64,000 nt of DNA, taken from Oxyruncus cristatus (Eukaryota > Chordata > Aves > Passeriformes > Cotingidae). Positions 25,601-36,336 of this stretch are shown here, piece by piece (positions within the stretch are counted from its first letter, which is position 1; every line of letters starts with the position of its first letter). The position numbers and the translations under genes were made by a program. The notes under the pieces are model-generated. The model searched no databases. It had not been told where the DNA came from and worked only from the letters and a program-made list of their open reading frames with translations. Location of the stretch: assembly GCA_013399855.1 (NCBI GenBank), contig VXAY01003767.1:62001-126000 (forward strand), in the 5' to 3' direction.

Positions 25601-27747
25601 TAGTCTTGCTACTTATACGATGTGTTCTTTGGAATGTAGAATAATGATACATTGCCTTTACAAATGCTGGGATTCAGTTGAATGAACAAATTTGCATAAA
25701 TCATACATAGACACAAACATAATCATGCGGTTGAGTGAAAGGTAGATTAACAGCAAAAAAGATATGGATAAGATGAACTAACCATTCAAGGTAAGAAAAA
25801 GGAAGGAAAGAAGGAACAGCGTCTAGTAATACTGGGTGGATCACGAGAAAAACAAAGGCTTTGATTTTTTCATTCCTAATTAGTGCAATTTAAAACTTGA
25901 ATCTGATTACTACTACTAAAAAAAAAAATTATTACAATTTCATGACCCTCAAATAAAATTAATTGGTGTTCACTTCCAGTAGACTTACTGGATTTCCAAT
26001 AAAAACAAATAGTCTCCAGAATTAACATTCTTCCTGGCAGGTTTGATAAATAGATTTATGAATTCATACATCTAGGTTGCACAGTTAATCCCTGAATTAG
26101 TTGTTCTTGAATCACAGTCAGGAATAGTGGTGAAGCAAAGTGAAAAAAAATTAAATGAGAGATATTTGTAAAACAGTTTTCTTGAACTATCAGCCTGAAA
26201 TATTTTGTTATCAGCAGATTCATCCAAAATGGGCTGAGATGGTAATTTTCAGAATTTTAACTCAGATCAAGGTTAGTTTGAATGCAGGAAGAAGAATTTT
26301 CCTAAAAACTTATGTATGAGGTTTTCATCTATAGGTATGTTAATCTCAAAGATACAGTTGTTATTCAAAGCACTGAGTGGGCACATATTAGTAAATTCTC
26401 ACAAGCTCCAGTGATGTGTTGAAAAACCAAGGCAGAGTGGTGACAAGGTCTAGACAAGTTCTGTACATTTTTATTGGTTTTGTCACAACAAATTTGGGAA
26501 AAAAAAAAAAAAAAACACAAAAAACCAAAAACCACAAAATAAGCCCATCAAACATATTTCCAACTTTCTCAAGATGATTCTCTAAAATAGCAAACACTAA
26601 ACAAGAAGGCCTTGCTGCTATGGGACCCTTTTGCTCTTCTGGGCTGCAGGACGTAAAAATCTTCCTCCCCTTTATCTGAGTTGCATGGTATCTATAGCAG
26701 TGCATTTCCAAATTTTGTCACTTATTTCCTCATCTGTCCTTGGTTTAGTTAAACTGGAAAATAATAGGTGTTCCTTTATTAATCATAACATAATTGCTCA
26801 AGATTACTTATTTATTGGGCTGTAGCTGATTCTGACCTTGAAATAATGCTGTTTGAAGGAAATACTATAAAATAAATCCAGCACTTTGAGTTTTATGCAT
26901 TCTGTTAACATACTCCCCTCCAATGTCTGGATTTAAACCCAGACAGCACAGTCTCTCAAGCCATTTGAAAAAGTTTTTGTGGCCTTTCTCCAGCATTATC
27001 ATTCCTATTCCAGTCATGTCATTGAAATGTATGTTTTTTTTAAGTTCGCATCTTCATTGTAAATTAGCTCCAGGAGTATGATTAACAAATCACTTTCTGT
27101 AGCTCTATATTTGCTATTACAAAAGAGAAAGATCAAGGTAAAACTTCCTATATCACTCCTGTGACAAAATTAACTGTATATCCTTGGATTTTTGATAAGC
27201 TGCTTCAGATTTGAGAAACTTTGTTTCTTATTCTCGTCTCCGGAAGAACAGAACAAAGCATAGTCAAAAGTCTTCTACAGAAATCCTTGTCTATTCTAGC
27301 TAAGATCTAGGCCCCTCTTTCCCCCTTTTTATTGTCACTATCTGAAATCCAGCACTTAAAGAGATAAATGGAAAAAATCAAATTTTGTGAGAAAGCAGAA
27401 TTGTGCAAATCAACTCTTTTCTTACTGGCTTCAACATTATTAACTCGTAGGGTTGTGGATAGGAATGTTATAAATGAATCATGATTTTGAATCATCTTGA
27501 TAAAGGTAGTTCACCTTACTTTACAACAAAAATAAATGAGGCAAAAGACTTGTTGGAATCCATGCCAAAAACTGAAATCTTGGGTGATAGGAGATTCAGT
27601 AGATACATTGTTCAGCGGCTTTCATATCTACTTGCTCTGCAGAGTTTTTCAACACTACAATAATTTTTCCCATTTATTGTCAGAATTAAAAATTAAGGTT
27701 ATTTAAAATGAAACTGAAATCTTTTATGGTTTTGTAAAGTTATGCTT
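22627..27747. other. AT-rich unique sequence
   Basis: No gene or dispersed repeat is recognised over about 5.1 kb. A 17-base A run lies at 26499-26515 and may be a retroposon tail, but no retroposon is visible beside it. Minus frames at 23752-24069, 24296-24556 and 26388-26711 are open but motif-free and hydrophobic by composition only. Confidence 0.5.
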
Positions 27748-27832
27748 GTGCAAGGAGCAGGGAATTGGACTTGATGATTCTTATGGTTCCTTTCATCTTG
27801 AGATATTCTCTGATTCTATGAATCTATGAATT
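27748..27832 (+). mobile_element. CR1 LINE 3'-end fragment
   Basis: GTGCAAGGAGCAGGGAATTGGACTTGATGATTC, then ATGGTTCCTTTCATCTTGAG and the tail ATTCTCTGATTCTATGAATCTATGAA, follows the last 85 bases of CR1 in order. No ORF2 sequence is left. Confidence 0.85.
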
Positions 27833-27937
27833 GTCCATCAGTGACTACAGAATATATATGTTAACAGGAGTCAACATATACAATATTCTCCATGGAAAGG
27901 TTCAGAATACATTAGATTAAAGGAATTAAATAGAAAC

Positions 27938-28098
27938 ACCAATAGTAATACCTCACACTTTTTTAGTAACACTACCATTATTTTGTAGACTGGTAAAATG
28001 AAATGCAGAGGCAATGATCTGGCCACAGCTACCTAGGAGCTTATGGCAGAGCTAGCAATAAAGTACAGTTTGGGAGTCTCTAGATATCTAATCCATGG
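27938..28098 (-). mobile_element. MIR-like ancient SINE fragment
   Basis: Read on plus, the order is that of the reverse complement of MIR. A weak CCATTATTTTGTAGACTGGTAAAATG stands for CATTTTACAGATGAGGAAAC. CACAGCTACCTAGGAGCTTATGGCAGAGCT is the core CACACAGCTAGTAAGTGGCAGAGCT. A GGGAGTCTCTAGATATCTAATCCATG end follows. MIR and other core-SINEs predate the amniote split and survive in birds only as strongly diverged pieces. Divergence is high, so another core-SINE family is possible. Confidence 0.55.
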
Positions 28099-28105
28099 AG
28101 AATGT

Positions 28106-30089
28106 AGAGGAGAAGAGGCAAAAATATGAAAGATTTTGTGACTATATCCATTTCAGTGAAGTAACATAATTAGTAATAGTTCAGGGGTTTTTTTCTGTGT
28201 GACCACTAAATACACATAAACACTATTTCTTTTGTTCTTTTTCTTTTTAATATATTTTTTAACTGTTTTGGTTTTCAGTCTTCCCAGTAAGAGCACATTG
28301 TAAATTTATAAAAATCTCTTTTATAGTAAAGTTTTATTTGAATCCTTTCTCTATGTGCATTAATTTCTGGCAATAACTCCGAAGAAATCTGCACAGGCAA
28401 TAACAAGGTTTTATGTGTTTATTTATTTGTCTGAAACAAGAGTAAGAACTATATGAGTTGAAATATAGGAGAAGATATGAAAATTCCGTTCTATTTCAGG
28501 AAGAATATCACATGTATAATTTCAACAGAAATCTTCATTACTTTGAAATAGAGTTCTTCTAAAGTGTAAATTCTGTCGTAACTCGGAAAGTAAAGTGCTG
28601 ACTTCTACTGAAGTCAACTGCAATTCTCTTGTACATAGTTCAGTGTGTGTATGATGAACTGAATATCAAACTGTTTCAAGCTTCTGACCAAAATCTTCAA
28701 TACTCCCACTTTAAAATGCTATCAAAACTAAAGGAACAACTTCATTAAGGCAATAGCTGGAGAATACAGTACTGAACTTTGAGAAAAGATAGTGAACCTT
28801 TCCAGCTATGTGTATTAATGATTTATCATCAACCGTGTTATTGTGGACTTTATAAAGAAGTGTTCTTGGTAACTTCTTATTTTTTCTTCATAAAACATTT
28901 AAAAGCAAAAAGTCTGAGTCTTCCTTTGTATCCTTTTTCTGACCATCTTTCTTACTTTTACTGCTTCTTAATTACCTATTAAGAAATAAAGAAAATAAGG
29001 TATACCCTTTTACATTCTTGGAATAACCTTTTCTGCTTGAAAGTCTCCCAAAAGACACAAGTTCTTCTGCAGCAGGTGTAGTTTTAATGATCCTTTGATG
29101 CCATATGTCAAATTTCATCACTTGCTGTGAAGACTGACATTTCTTTTGATAGCTCCTAGCAACAGCAATAGCAGTTGTTGGTGGTTACCTCACACTAGAC
29201 AAATAACTCCTGCAACAAGAACATTTAATTTCAGTTTCATGCCATGCTGCACACAATCTTTGCTGCTCTCCTCTGTTTGTAATTATTTTTAAAGTAATAT
29301 AAATTGATATTATTAATTTGATGCCCACTATATTGGTTTTCACATGCACACTCACAAGAGTATCACTACATTCTGCATGGGGTGGTTCAAAGCCACCTTC
29401 AGAAGTGAATTTCCTGTCAGTTTAGACAGTGAATACGGAAGCATATTGTGAGGTGCAGCTGGGGATGGTTTTCAAGAACATGTTAGCTTACAGGTGACAG
29501 GCGGTAGAAGTGCCTCATTGCTGTAGCAATAAGTGTACTGGTACATCAGCAATCAGGTATTGGCTCTCTGCAGGTTTTCCAAGAGGCCTCTACATGCACA
29601 GCGTGTGGAGGAATATGATATTCCCCCACACTACTGTCATATTCATTCTTCAGAGAGTGATACAGATATTCCGATACCACTGGAATTTTTAGATAAAGGT
29701 ATCACTTACAGAGTTGCCTTGATTTTCAAATCATACTTTACGTTTCTTTTTCTTCTATTGTTACTTTTATATCAGAAACATTTAATGACTCCAGCTTTGC
29801 AAATTCAGCAGTATATTGGTTATTTTTAATTGGTGACACCTTTATAATTTCCAAATATGTAAAGAAAGCAATAATTCTAAACCTCATTATAGGAGGAAGA
29901 CCAAGAAATGAAATGTCTTACTGATGGGCAGAAGAGAAAAGGAACTATAAAGTATCAACCAATGACTTTGGTAAGGGAAGCAATTTGATACCTTTCCAAT
30001 TCATTCTTCCTTTAAAAAGTCACTAACATCATTAATAGATGAGTTGGAAGTCAGATTACAGCACGGTATGGAGACATTAGACATCATAT
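28106..30089. other. Unique sequence with a possible conserved-type stretch and a candidate exon
   Basis: No repeat is recognised. Between 29040 and 29330 the sequence is rich in TAAT, GATAAAT and CAGCAATAGC-type words with balanced composition, the look of a conserved non-coding element, but conservation cannot be judged from one genome. A candidate exon (29574-29698) is listed separately. Confidence 0.4.
29574..29698 (+). other. Candidate coding exon, unrecognised protein
   Basis: The stretch sits between TTGGCTCTCTGCAG and GTATCA, that is, a fair acceptor and a weak donor. One frame is open across all 125 bases. It would enter in phase 2 and leave in phase 1, encoding 41 residues that include RVEEYDIPPHYCHIHSSE and DTDIPIPLEFL, an acidic, protein-like composition unlike the AT-driven frames elsewhere. 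The same frame also stays open on both sides, so openness is weak evidence. I recognise no family. A second, shifted frame is open too. It might be an exon of a long gene, an eroded exon or chance. Confidence 0.2.
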
Positions 30090-30283
30090 TTAGGTACATT
30101 ATTTCCCATTAAAATTAGTGAGACCTGATGAAGTACCTATGTTAATGAAATCCTTAAACCGTCAGAAATATCTTTAGGTCCTGAAGAAATTATGGAGGAC
30201 TGGAAAAGCACAAAGACAATTCATCATTAAAAACAATACTTACCAGAAATCAGAAAAGTATAAATCTATCAGGTTAAAATCAG
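30090..30283 (+). mobile_element. Ancient amniote CR1 LINE, left part
   Basis: On plus, GGAGGACTGGAAAAGCACAAA followed by ACAATACTTACCAGAAATCAG and TCTATCAGGTTAAAATCAGTC follows the CR1 reverse transcriptase region in order (DNA for ...EDWKxA..., then PGNYRPVSL). It stops at 30283, where a younger antisense CR1 begins, and resumes at about 30896. Substitutions and small deletions destroy the frame. The left limit is vague: similarity is clear only from about 30165. Confidence 0.6.
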
Positions 30284-30895
30284 TCATAGAAACATAGAAT
30301 CATAGAACAGTTTGGGACCAGAAAGGTCATCTACTTCCAATCCTGCCATAGGCGGGGATACCTTCCACCAGATGAGGTTGCTCAGAAGCTCACCCAACTT
30401 GTCTTCAGACACTTCAAGGGATAGGGCATCCACAATTTCTCTGGGCAACCTGTGAGTAAAAAATTTCTTCCTAATATCTAATATAAATATCTCCTCTTTT
30501 AGTTTAAAACCATTCCCTCTTGTCCTGTCACTATCTGCCCATGTAGAAAGTCACTGTCCCTTTTTTTTATAAGCCCTTTTTAGGTGCTGGAAGGCTGCAA
30601 TGAGGTGTCCCAACTGTCTCCGTCTGCCTTCGTAGGAGAAGTTTCTATTCCTCTGATCATTTTTGTGGCCCTCTTCTGGACATGCTCTATGTTTTTTGGT
30701 GCTGAGCATCACAGAGCTGGACACAGCACTCCAGGTGAGGGTCTTACAAGGGCGAAGTAGAGGGACAGAGCCACCACCCTTGACCTGATGGTCACACTGC
30801 TTTTGATGAAGCCCAGGATGTGGTTGGCTTTCTGGGTTGCAAGTGCCCACTGTTGGACACGTCCAGCTTTTCATCCAGTCCTGGAGAAACAGTAG
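30284..30895 (-). mobile_element. CR1 LINE 3' end inserted in an older CR1, antisense
   Basis: Plus starts with the tail complement GTCATAGAAACATAGAATCATAGAA (three ATAGAA units), then GGGACCAGAAAGGTCATCTA. It continues through the complement of the 3' UTR and ORF2 C-terminus to about TCCAGCTTTTCATCCAG. The minus frame at 30551-30922 is degenerate CR1. It is shorter and less diverged than the CR1 it splits, which fixes the order of events. Confidence 0.9.
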
Positions 30896-31985
30896 AACAC
30901 ACAGACTAAAATAAATGTGCAAATTTGTCTACCTGGATCATAAAAAGAAGAGTAACAGCCAACATGAATTTGTGAAGATTAGATCATGTCAAACCAAACT
31001 AATTTCCTTCTGTGAGAGAGTAATAGACTTCGTGAATAGAAAAGAAGTGTTAGCACATATTTCATTGCAGCAAGCTTTTGCCACTATTACATGGTATTCT
31101 CATAAGAAAGATAGGAAAATGAAACTGTTATGATGTGAACACCTAACTGGCAAGAATATTTTCCAGAGACCAGTACAGTCTTGAAGTAGAATATATTAAG
31201 TAGGGTTCTGTAGGTCTGGTACCACTAGATAAATGAGGTGAAAGAATAAGAACCCTGATAATTAAAATCATCAACAAAGCTAAATTTTGACAAAGTGAAA
31301 AAATATTGGAAGGCAGAAGTATATATCTCAATAGTCTCGGTAAATATGAGAAATTGTGTGGGAAATTAAGATGTAATCTAGTAAGAAAAAATCAAAGTTT
31401 TACACATGATTAGATGTAAGTGGCTGCACAATGACAGGGTGTAGAAAACCTGTCTAGGCAGCAGCACTGCGGAAATTGCTAAATGGGTGGTGAATAGAAT
31501 TACAGTCACAGCAAACATTAATCAACAATATCACACTAATGATGAAGACTCATCTAACTTAATGAGATAAGAACTGGACTATTACCTGCAAAAAAACCCC
31601 TGAAGCCACAGTTTTCTCCCCTAAGTGCTAGTAATGCCTCAGCTGGAATATTATCTCCAGTTTTAAGCATCTTAGGTTGATTCAATTTGTGATAGCCCAT
31701 GAAATAGTAACAAGTGTGAAAATAGGTCCTGAAAACACGGCTATGAGTAAGGTTGAAGAGAATTGGTTTGTGAGGTTTAGAAACATGATGATGGTCTTTG
31801 ACTATATAAAAGGTGTTGTAAAAGAGCAGGAATGATGGCATTAAATGGCAACAAGGAAGAGTTGGATTTTTTTCAGGAAAAAAAAATCTAACAGGAAGAA
31901 AGGTTAAATAGATCACTGGAACTGTTATCACTTGAAATATTTTAGAACCTGGATAGCCACATAAATGCTGGATTTTCATACAGTG
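30896..31985 (+). mobile_element. Ancient amniote CR1 LINE, right part
   Basis: The plus frame at 30915-31133 reads QHEFVKIRSCQTKLISFC, then VIDFVNRKEVL and QQAFATIT. This corresponds to the CR1 reverse transcriptase stretch QHGFxKGRSCxTNLxxF...KAFDTVS, with the KAFDT motif degraded. Further right, TGGAATATTATCTCCAGTTTTAAGC, AAGGTTGAAGAGAATTGG and TTAGAACCTGGATAGCCACATAAATGC follow the 3' half of ORF2 and its end in the order found in old CR1/L3-type elements of reptiles. No intact frame remains. It belongs with 30090-30283 as one element. Confidence 0.65.
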
Positions 31986-32460
31986 ACATAGATATAATTG
32001 ATGTTGTTTTCAGTATCTATATGTACTTGTTTCTGAGACAATTACTATTATACCTTTTTAGTATTGGAGACTTACTGCAGAGACATAGTTTAGAATAATT
32101 CCTATAGGACTTATCAAGGGTTCATAGGCATTTAATCTTTAACCTGATTAATTGTATGAATTTCTCACATACTAAAGTTTAAGACTACAAATCAAATGAA
32201 ACCAGCCTCCCTCCATCAGATTTTGCATTTCCCTGTAGGATAATGTGCATAGTTGATTCCTAGGATTGTGCTCTCTTCCTGAAGCGTGTTATAGATTTTG
32301 TTTCTGTTTTATATGCTTATAAGAGTTGTTTGCCATAGAATGTAGGGTCATATTTACTGATTTATGGTATACATGAAATACTGACTTCCAAACTGTGTGT
32401 TACATGGCTCTATGCCACCATGGACTGAATTTGATGAGCATAATGAGCCCTTTTAAATCT
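31986..32460. other. AT-rich spacer
   Basis: Nothing recognisable lies between the old CR1 and the next CR1. Confidence 0.5.
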
Positions 32461-33452
32461 GAATCATAGAACAGGCTGAGTTGGAAGGGACCCATCAGGA
32501 TCATAAAGTCTAACTCCTACCCCTACACAGGACACCCCACTGAGACTGTTGTCCAAATGCTTTTTCAACTCAGACAAGCTTGGTGCTGTGATCACTTCCC
32601 TGGAGAGCCTGTTCCAGTGCCCAACAACCCTCTGCTTGAAAAACTTTTTCCTGATATCCAGCCTAAATCTCCCTGACTCACCTTCATGCCATTTCCTCAA
32701 GTCCTGTCACTGGTCGTGAGAGTGAAGAGATCAGTACTTGCTCCTTCACTTCCCCTAATGAGGATGTTGAAGACCACAATGAAGTTTCCCCTCAGTCTCC
32801 TCTTCTCCAGGCTGAACAGACCCAGTGATCTCAGCCATTCCTCATAAGACTTCCCCTTCAGACCCTTCACCATCCTCGTAGCCCTCTTTTGGACACTCTC
32901 TAGTAGTTAACGTCTTTCTTATATTGCAGTGACCAAAACTGCACACAATATTCAAGGTGAGGCCACACTAGTGCAGAGCAGAGCAGGACAATCCCCTCCC
33001 TCAGTCAGCTGGAGATGCTTTGCCTGATGCCCCCCAGGACACAGTTGGCCCTCCTGGTTGCCAGGGCACTGCTGAGTCACGTTCAACTTGCCATTGACCA
33101 GTATCCTCAGGTCCCTTTCAGCAGTGCTCCTCTCCAGTCTCTCACTCCCCAGTCTACACGCACAACCAGGGTTGCCCTGTCCCAGGAGCAGAATCCGATG
33201 CTTGCCCTTGTCAAACTTCAGACAATTGGTGATTGCCCATTTCTCTAGTTCGTTGAGGTCTCTCTGCAGGGCCTCTCTGCCCTCAAGGGAGTTGACAGTT
33301 CCTCCCCATCTAGTGTTGTTGGCAGATTGACTTAGTATTCCTTGAGTCCTGCATTGTTAATATAGATGTTGAAGAGAACCGGGATAGAGCCCTGCAGAAC
33401 CTCACTAGTGGCTGGATGCCAGTCTGATGTTACCCCATGCACTATAAATGTC
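32461..33452 (-). mobile_element. CR1 LINE, about 1 kb of 3' half, antisense
   Basis: It begins GAATCATAGAACAGGCTGAGTTGGAAGGGACC on plus. The minus frame at 32464-32700 gives GRFRLDIRKKFFKQRVVGHWNRLSREV, the CR1 ORF2 C-terminal block. Beyond it the complement of upstream ORF2 continues to about TGCACTATAAATGTC. It runs parallel to 13424-14475 almost block for block (for example CAGAGCAGGACAATCCCCTCCCTC), so both come from one subfamily. Stops and frameshifts are present, and the copy is 5'-truncated. Confidence 0.93.
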
Positions 33453-34546
33453 TCTGCATTTACAACTACATTTCAAATGTTTTAACATGTATTACCCAAT
33501 TCAGTTCAGAATACTTTGGCATTACATATAGTATTGTAATAATATAGAATTGGTTAATTACTGTTTTTTATACAAGGAAGCTGAAATATGGACAAGGCTC
33601 CATGAAACTCAGTGACAAATTCAGGGATAAACACTCACTTGTTCTAGTGTTTATTTTTCTTGATTATTCTGTCTCTCAGTCTCTTAGTGTTATTTAGAGC
33701 TCATGTGGTCAGTACATATTCATCCTGCAGGTTGATACTACCATTAAGTGCATTGTTGTACAGCCTGAAGGCAACATGTAGTGTAACTAAAGAAAAAACA
33801 CTAAAAACACATGTAAGAGAGCACTTGTCTTGTTATGAAAACATCATAAAGTGGAAAAATTCCTTCTGTATCATAGATATTTTGTTTTCAATTTTAAAGT
33901 AAAAATGGCCCTGTAAGTGTATTGTCACACTTTAAAAAACTATATTGATTAGTGTAATATCTATGTCTAACAAAATATTTGGAACAGTATATTTTACTAT
34001 TTAGAAAGGAGAATTCCTCAGGGAAACCTCAATAGCCAAGCATAACAGGTATTAATATCAAAATTATTAATTATTTAATTTTAGTTTCTGAAAATGGTCA
34101 GCATTCAGAAAGAAAAAAGGTAAAACAATAAAATAATGTAGATGCAGATCCTGGATAATATTTCTGTATTCTAAACATTAACCTAACTTCTCTCAGGAAG
34201 ACTGTATCAGAGCAAATGGAAATAACTTCAGTCCTACCAGATGCAGCAACTTCCTTTGATTCTGTAAAAATTTAAGGCATTATTAATAAATATTCAGTAT
34301 TATGTGTACCAGAGGTCTGTTAGTCCCCATGACCCCATTATATAGAAATCAGATTCCGTGTGTGAAATTTTGTTTTTACATCTGAAAAGAATCTATTTTA
34401 CTTAATAATGTAAATAAAAATAATTGTTCTTTCTGCTGCAAAGCCTTTCAGCTAACTATGAAAGACACTTTTTTTCTAGGTTTACTGTTACTTCTTTTGT
34501 TCTGTTTTGTTTTGGGTTTTGTTTTTTTTGTGGGGGATAGTTTTGT
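33453..34546. other. AT-rich unique sequence
   Basis: No gene or repeat is recognised. The sequence becomes G/T-rich after 34490 as it approaches the tandem array. Confidence 0.5.
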
Positions 34547-34556
34547 GGGGGGGGGG
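34547..34556 (+). repeat. 10-base G homopolymer
   Basis: TTTTGT is followed by ten G bases. It lies 50 bases before the TTTGG array in the same strand, so the whole patch 34500-34700 is G/T-biased. Confidence 0.9.
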
Positions 34557-34605
34557 TATTATTTGATTTAGTTTGGGGTTTTTGTGTTGCTTTTTTTAAT
34601 AATTT

Positions 34606-34697
34606 TTTGGTTTGGTTTGGTTTGGTTTGGTTTGGTTTGGTTTGGTTTGGTTTGGTTTGGTTTGGTTTGGTTTGGTTTGGTTTGGTTTGGTTTGGGG
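34606..34697 (+). repeat. Pentanucleotide microsatellite (TTTGG), about 18 units
   Basis: Eighteen perfect TTTGG units in a row (34606-34695) end in a run of G. There are no interruptions. The array also appears as an artefactual reading frame of repeated FGLVW. Each unit carries a GG pair, so two-tetrad G-quadruplexes are possible on this strand. Length in the real genome may vary between birds or be affected by assembly. Confidence 0.95.
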
Positions 34698-36336
34698 GGT
34701 TTTGTGAGTATGTTTTTCTTTCCTTTAGATATTACCAGTATGACATATTTTTTTGTCCGTCAGGGAAAGTATTCTAAATAGCCTGCGATGCTCAGTTTTG
34801 TCAGACTATTTTCTACAGTTCCATCATTGTTGAACACTTTACATTAAACAGAACAGAACAGTACCTGGACTTTCTGTCAGGACCTAGGAAAACAGGCAGG
34901 AGTTCTGCCTCAGGCATTACTGGGAGAAAATTAAGTGGGATAACTACAGTCATCTCCGGTGAACTTTTCAAGCCAACATATATGAATAATTTATATTTTA
35001 TTTTCTTTTTAGTAAAACCTTTAGTGGAACATGTATTATTTATTTATTTATTCGTTTGTTTGTTCTTTAAATGCCTATGTTATTTGGTCAGAGTTGTCTG
35101 AATTGGTCTTACATCTGTTTTAATTTAAAAAGGCATAATTCACTTTTGAAGGAATTGAAAAGTAAAAATTTTTCAAAGTAGTTATATTGCCCACTGTTTG
35201 ATTAGAAAAAGGATGAGACAAACAGTTTTTCAAAATATTTGTTTGAAATTATATTTTAGATTTTTATTTTGGCTGTCTTCCATCTTTTAGTTTTTCTCTG
35301 TTACAAGGAGATTGTAAATAAATTTAATTTACTGGCCATCAAAGAATTTAAAGAAGAAACATCACAGAATCACGTGATGTACTTTTGAAGTAAAATTATC
35401 ATAGAGACCAACAAGATTAAAAATCAACATATACTACTGATTAGCCTAAGTTGTTAGTAGTGTACTCCTCTGTAAAATAAGTGACTGAGTTAAGATACCT
35501 TGAGGCTGCAAGTACAGTTACTTCAAATTATGATGCAGTATTGGTAGGGCTCTCTTATCCTAGAGCATGAAGGGTCAGCCTAAAACACCAGTGCTGTTTT
35601 GTGGGCTTATTAAAGGAGATAGTGAATAGCTCAGAAAGGTGTTGATTGCATTTAACTCCCACGGATTTCAGTTCTCCAGTACCTAAGGGTTTTAATCCTA
35701 ATGTCTACAATTAAACTGCAAAATATTTCCCCACTGAGCCACATTGTCTTCTTCCATTTGGTATTCATTGATTTCCCACCCTGCTACTATCTACCCATTT
35801 TCCAACTGAATTAAAACACAGAGAGAATCATGTTATTTTTATTTCCGTGTTGATGTTTTATGCTAGCACCATTGACAATGTCAGTGCAGTTCTGGGAATA
35901 GTTAAGAGCTTTTGCCAAAGACAGGAGGGAACACTGAGCAAACTAAATGAAAATTAAGAGACAGATATTTATAAACCAAATGGCATTTTCTACAGTCCTT
36001 AAATTTATTAAAGACAAGTTCAAATGTAGAAAAAAACTATGATTATTTATTAAAAAAAAAAAAACCACAATAAAAAGAAACTTCATTCAAATAATGGGCA
36101 GCAGGAAAAACTAGTGGGCAGCTGTGAGGATTAGCAATACTGATGCTGAAATAATCAACATTATGGAGCAAAAAGTAGATCAAAAGAAGTGAGTATTTCT
36201 GAACAGAAATGTTTCTGCTTCTGATGTTAGAAAGCAAGAAAATATGGTCCCTGAGATTAATTCATAGACATTAATAAAGATGGTAAGTTCAGGTCCATTC
36301 ACAAACTATCTCCTTTTACAAATCTTATTTAGCAAG
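34698..36336. other. AT-rich unique sequence
   Basis: Short TATT and GTTT runs lie at 35036-35064 and an A run at about 36052-36064. A 16-base CACAGAATCACGTGAT near 35363 vaguely recalls a CR1 terminus but cannot be extended. No gene is seen. Confidence 0.5.

Noticed and set aside
31554..31979. 141-codon minus frame
   Set aside because: It is the antisense of the ancient CR1 3' half and has no independent support.
34584..34781. Plus reading frame of repeated FGLVW
   Set aside because: It is only the translation of the TTTGG microsatellite, whose 15-base period gives a five-residue repeat.
35363..35410. CR1-terminus-like CACAGAATCAC
   Set aside because: Similarity covers about 15 bases and cannot be extended into the 3' UTR.
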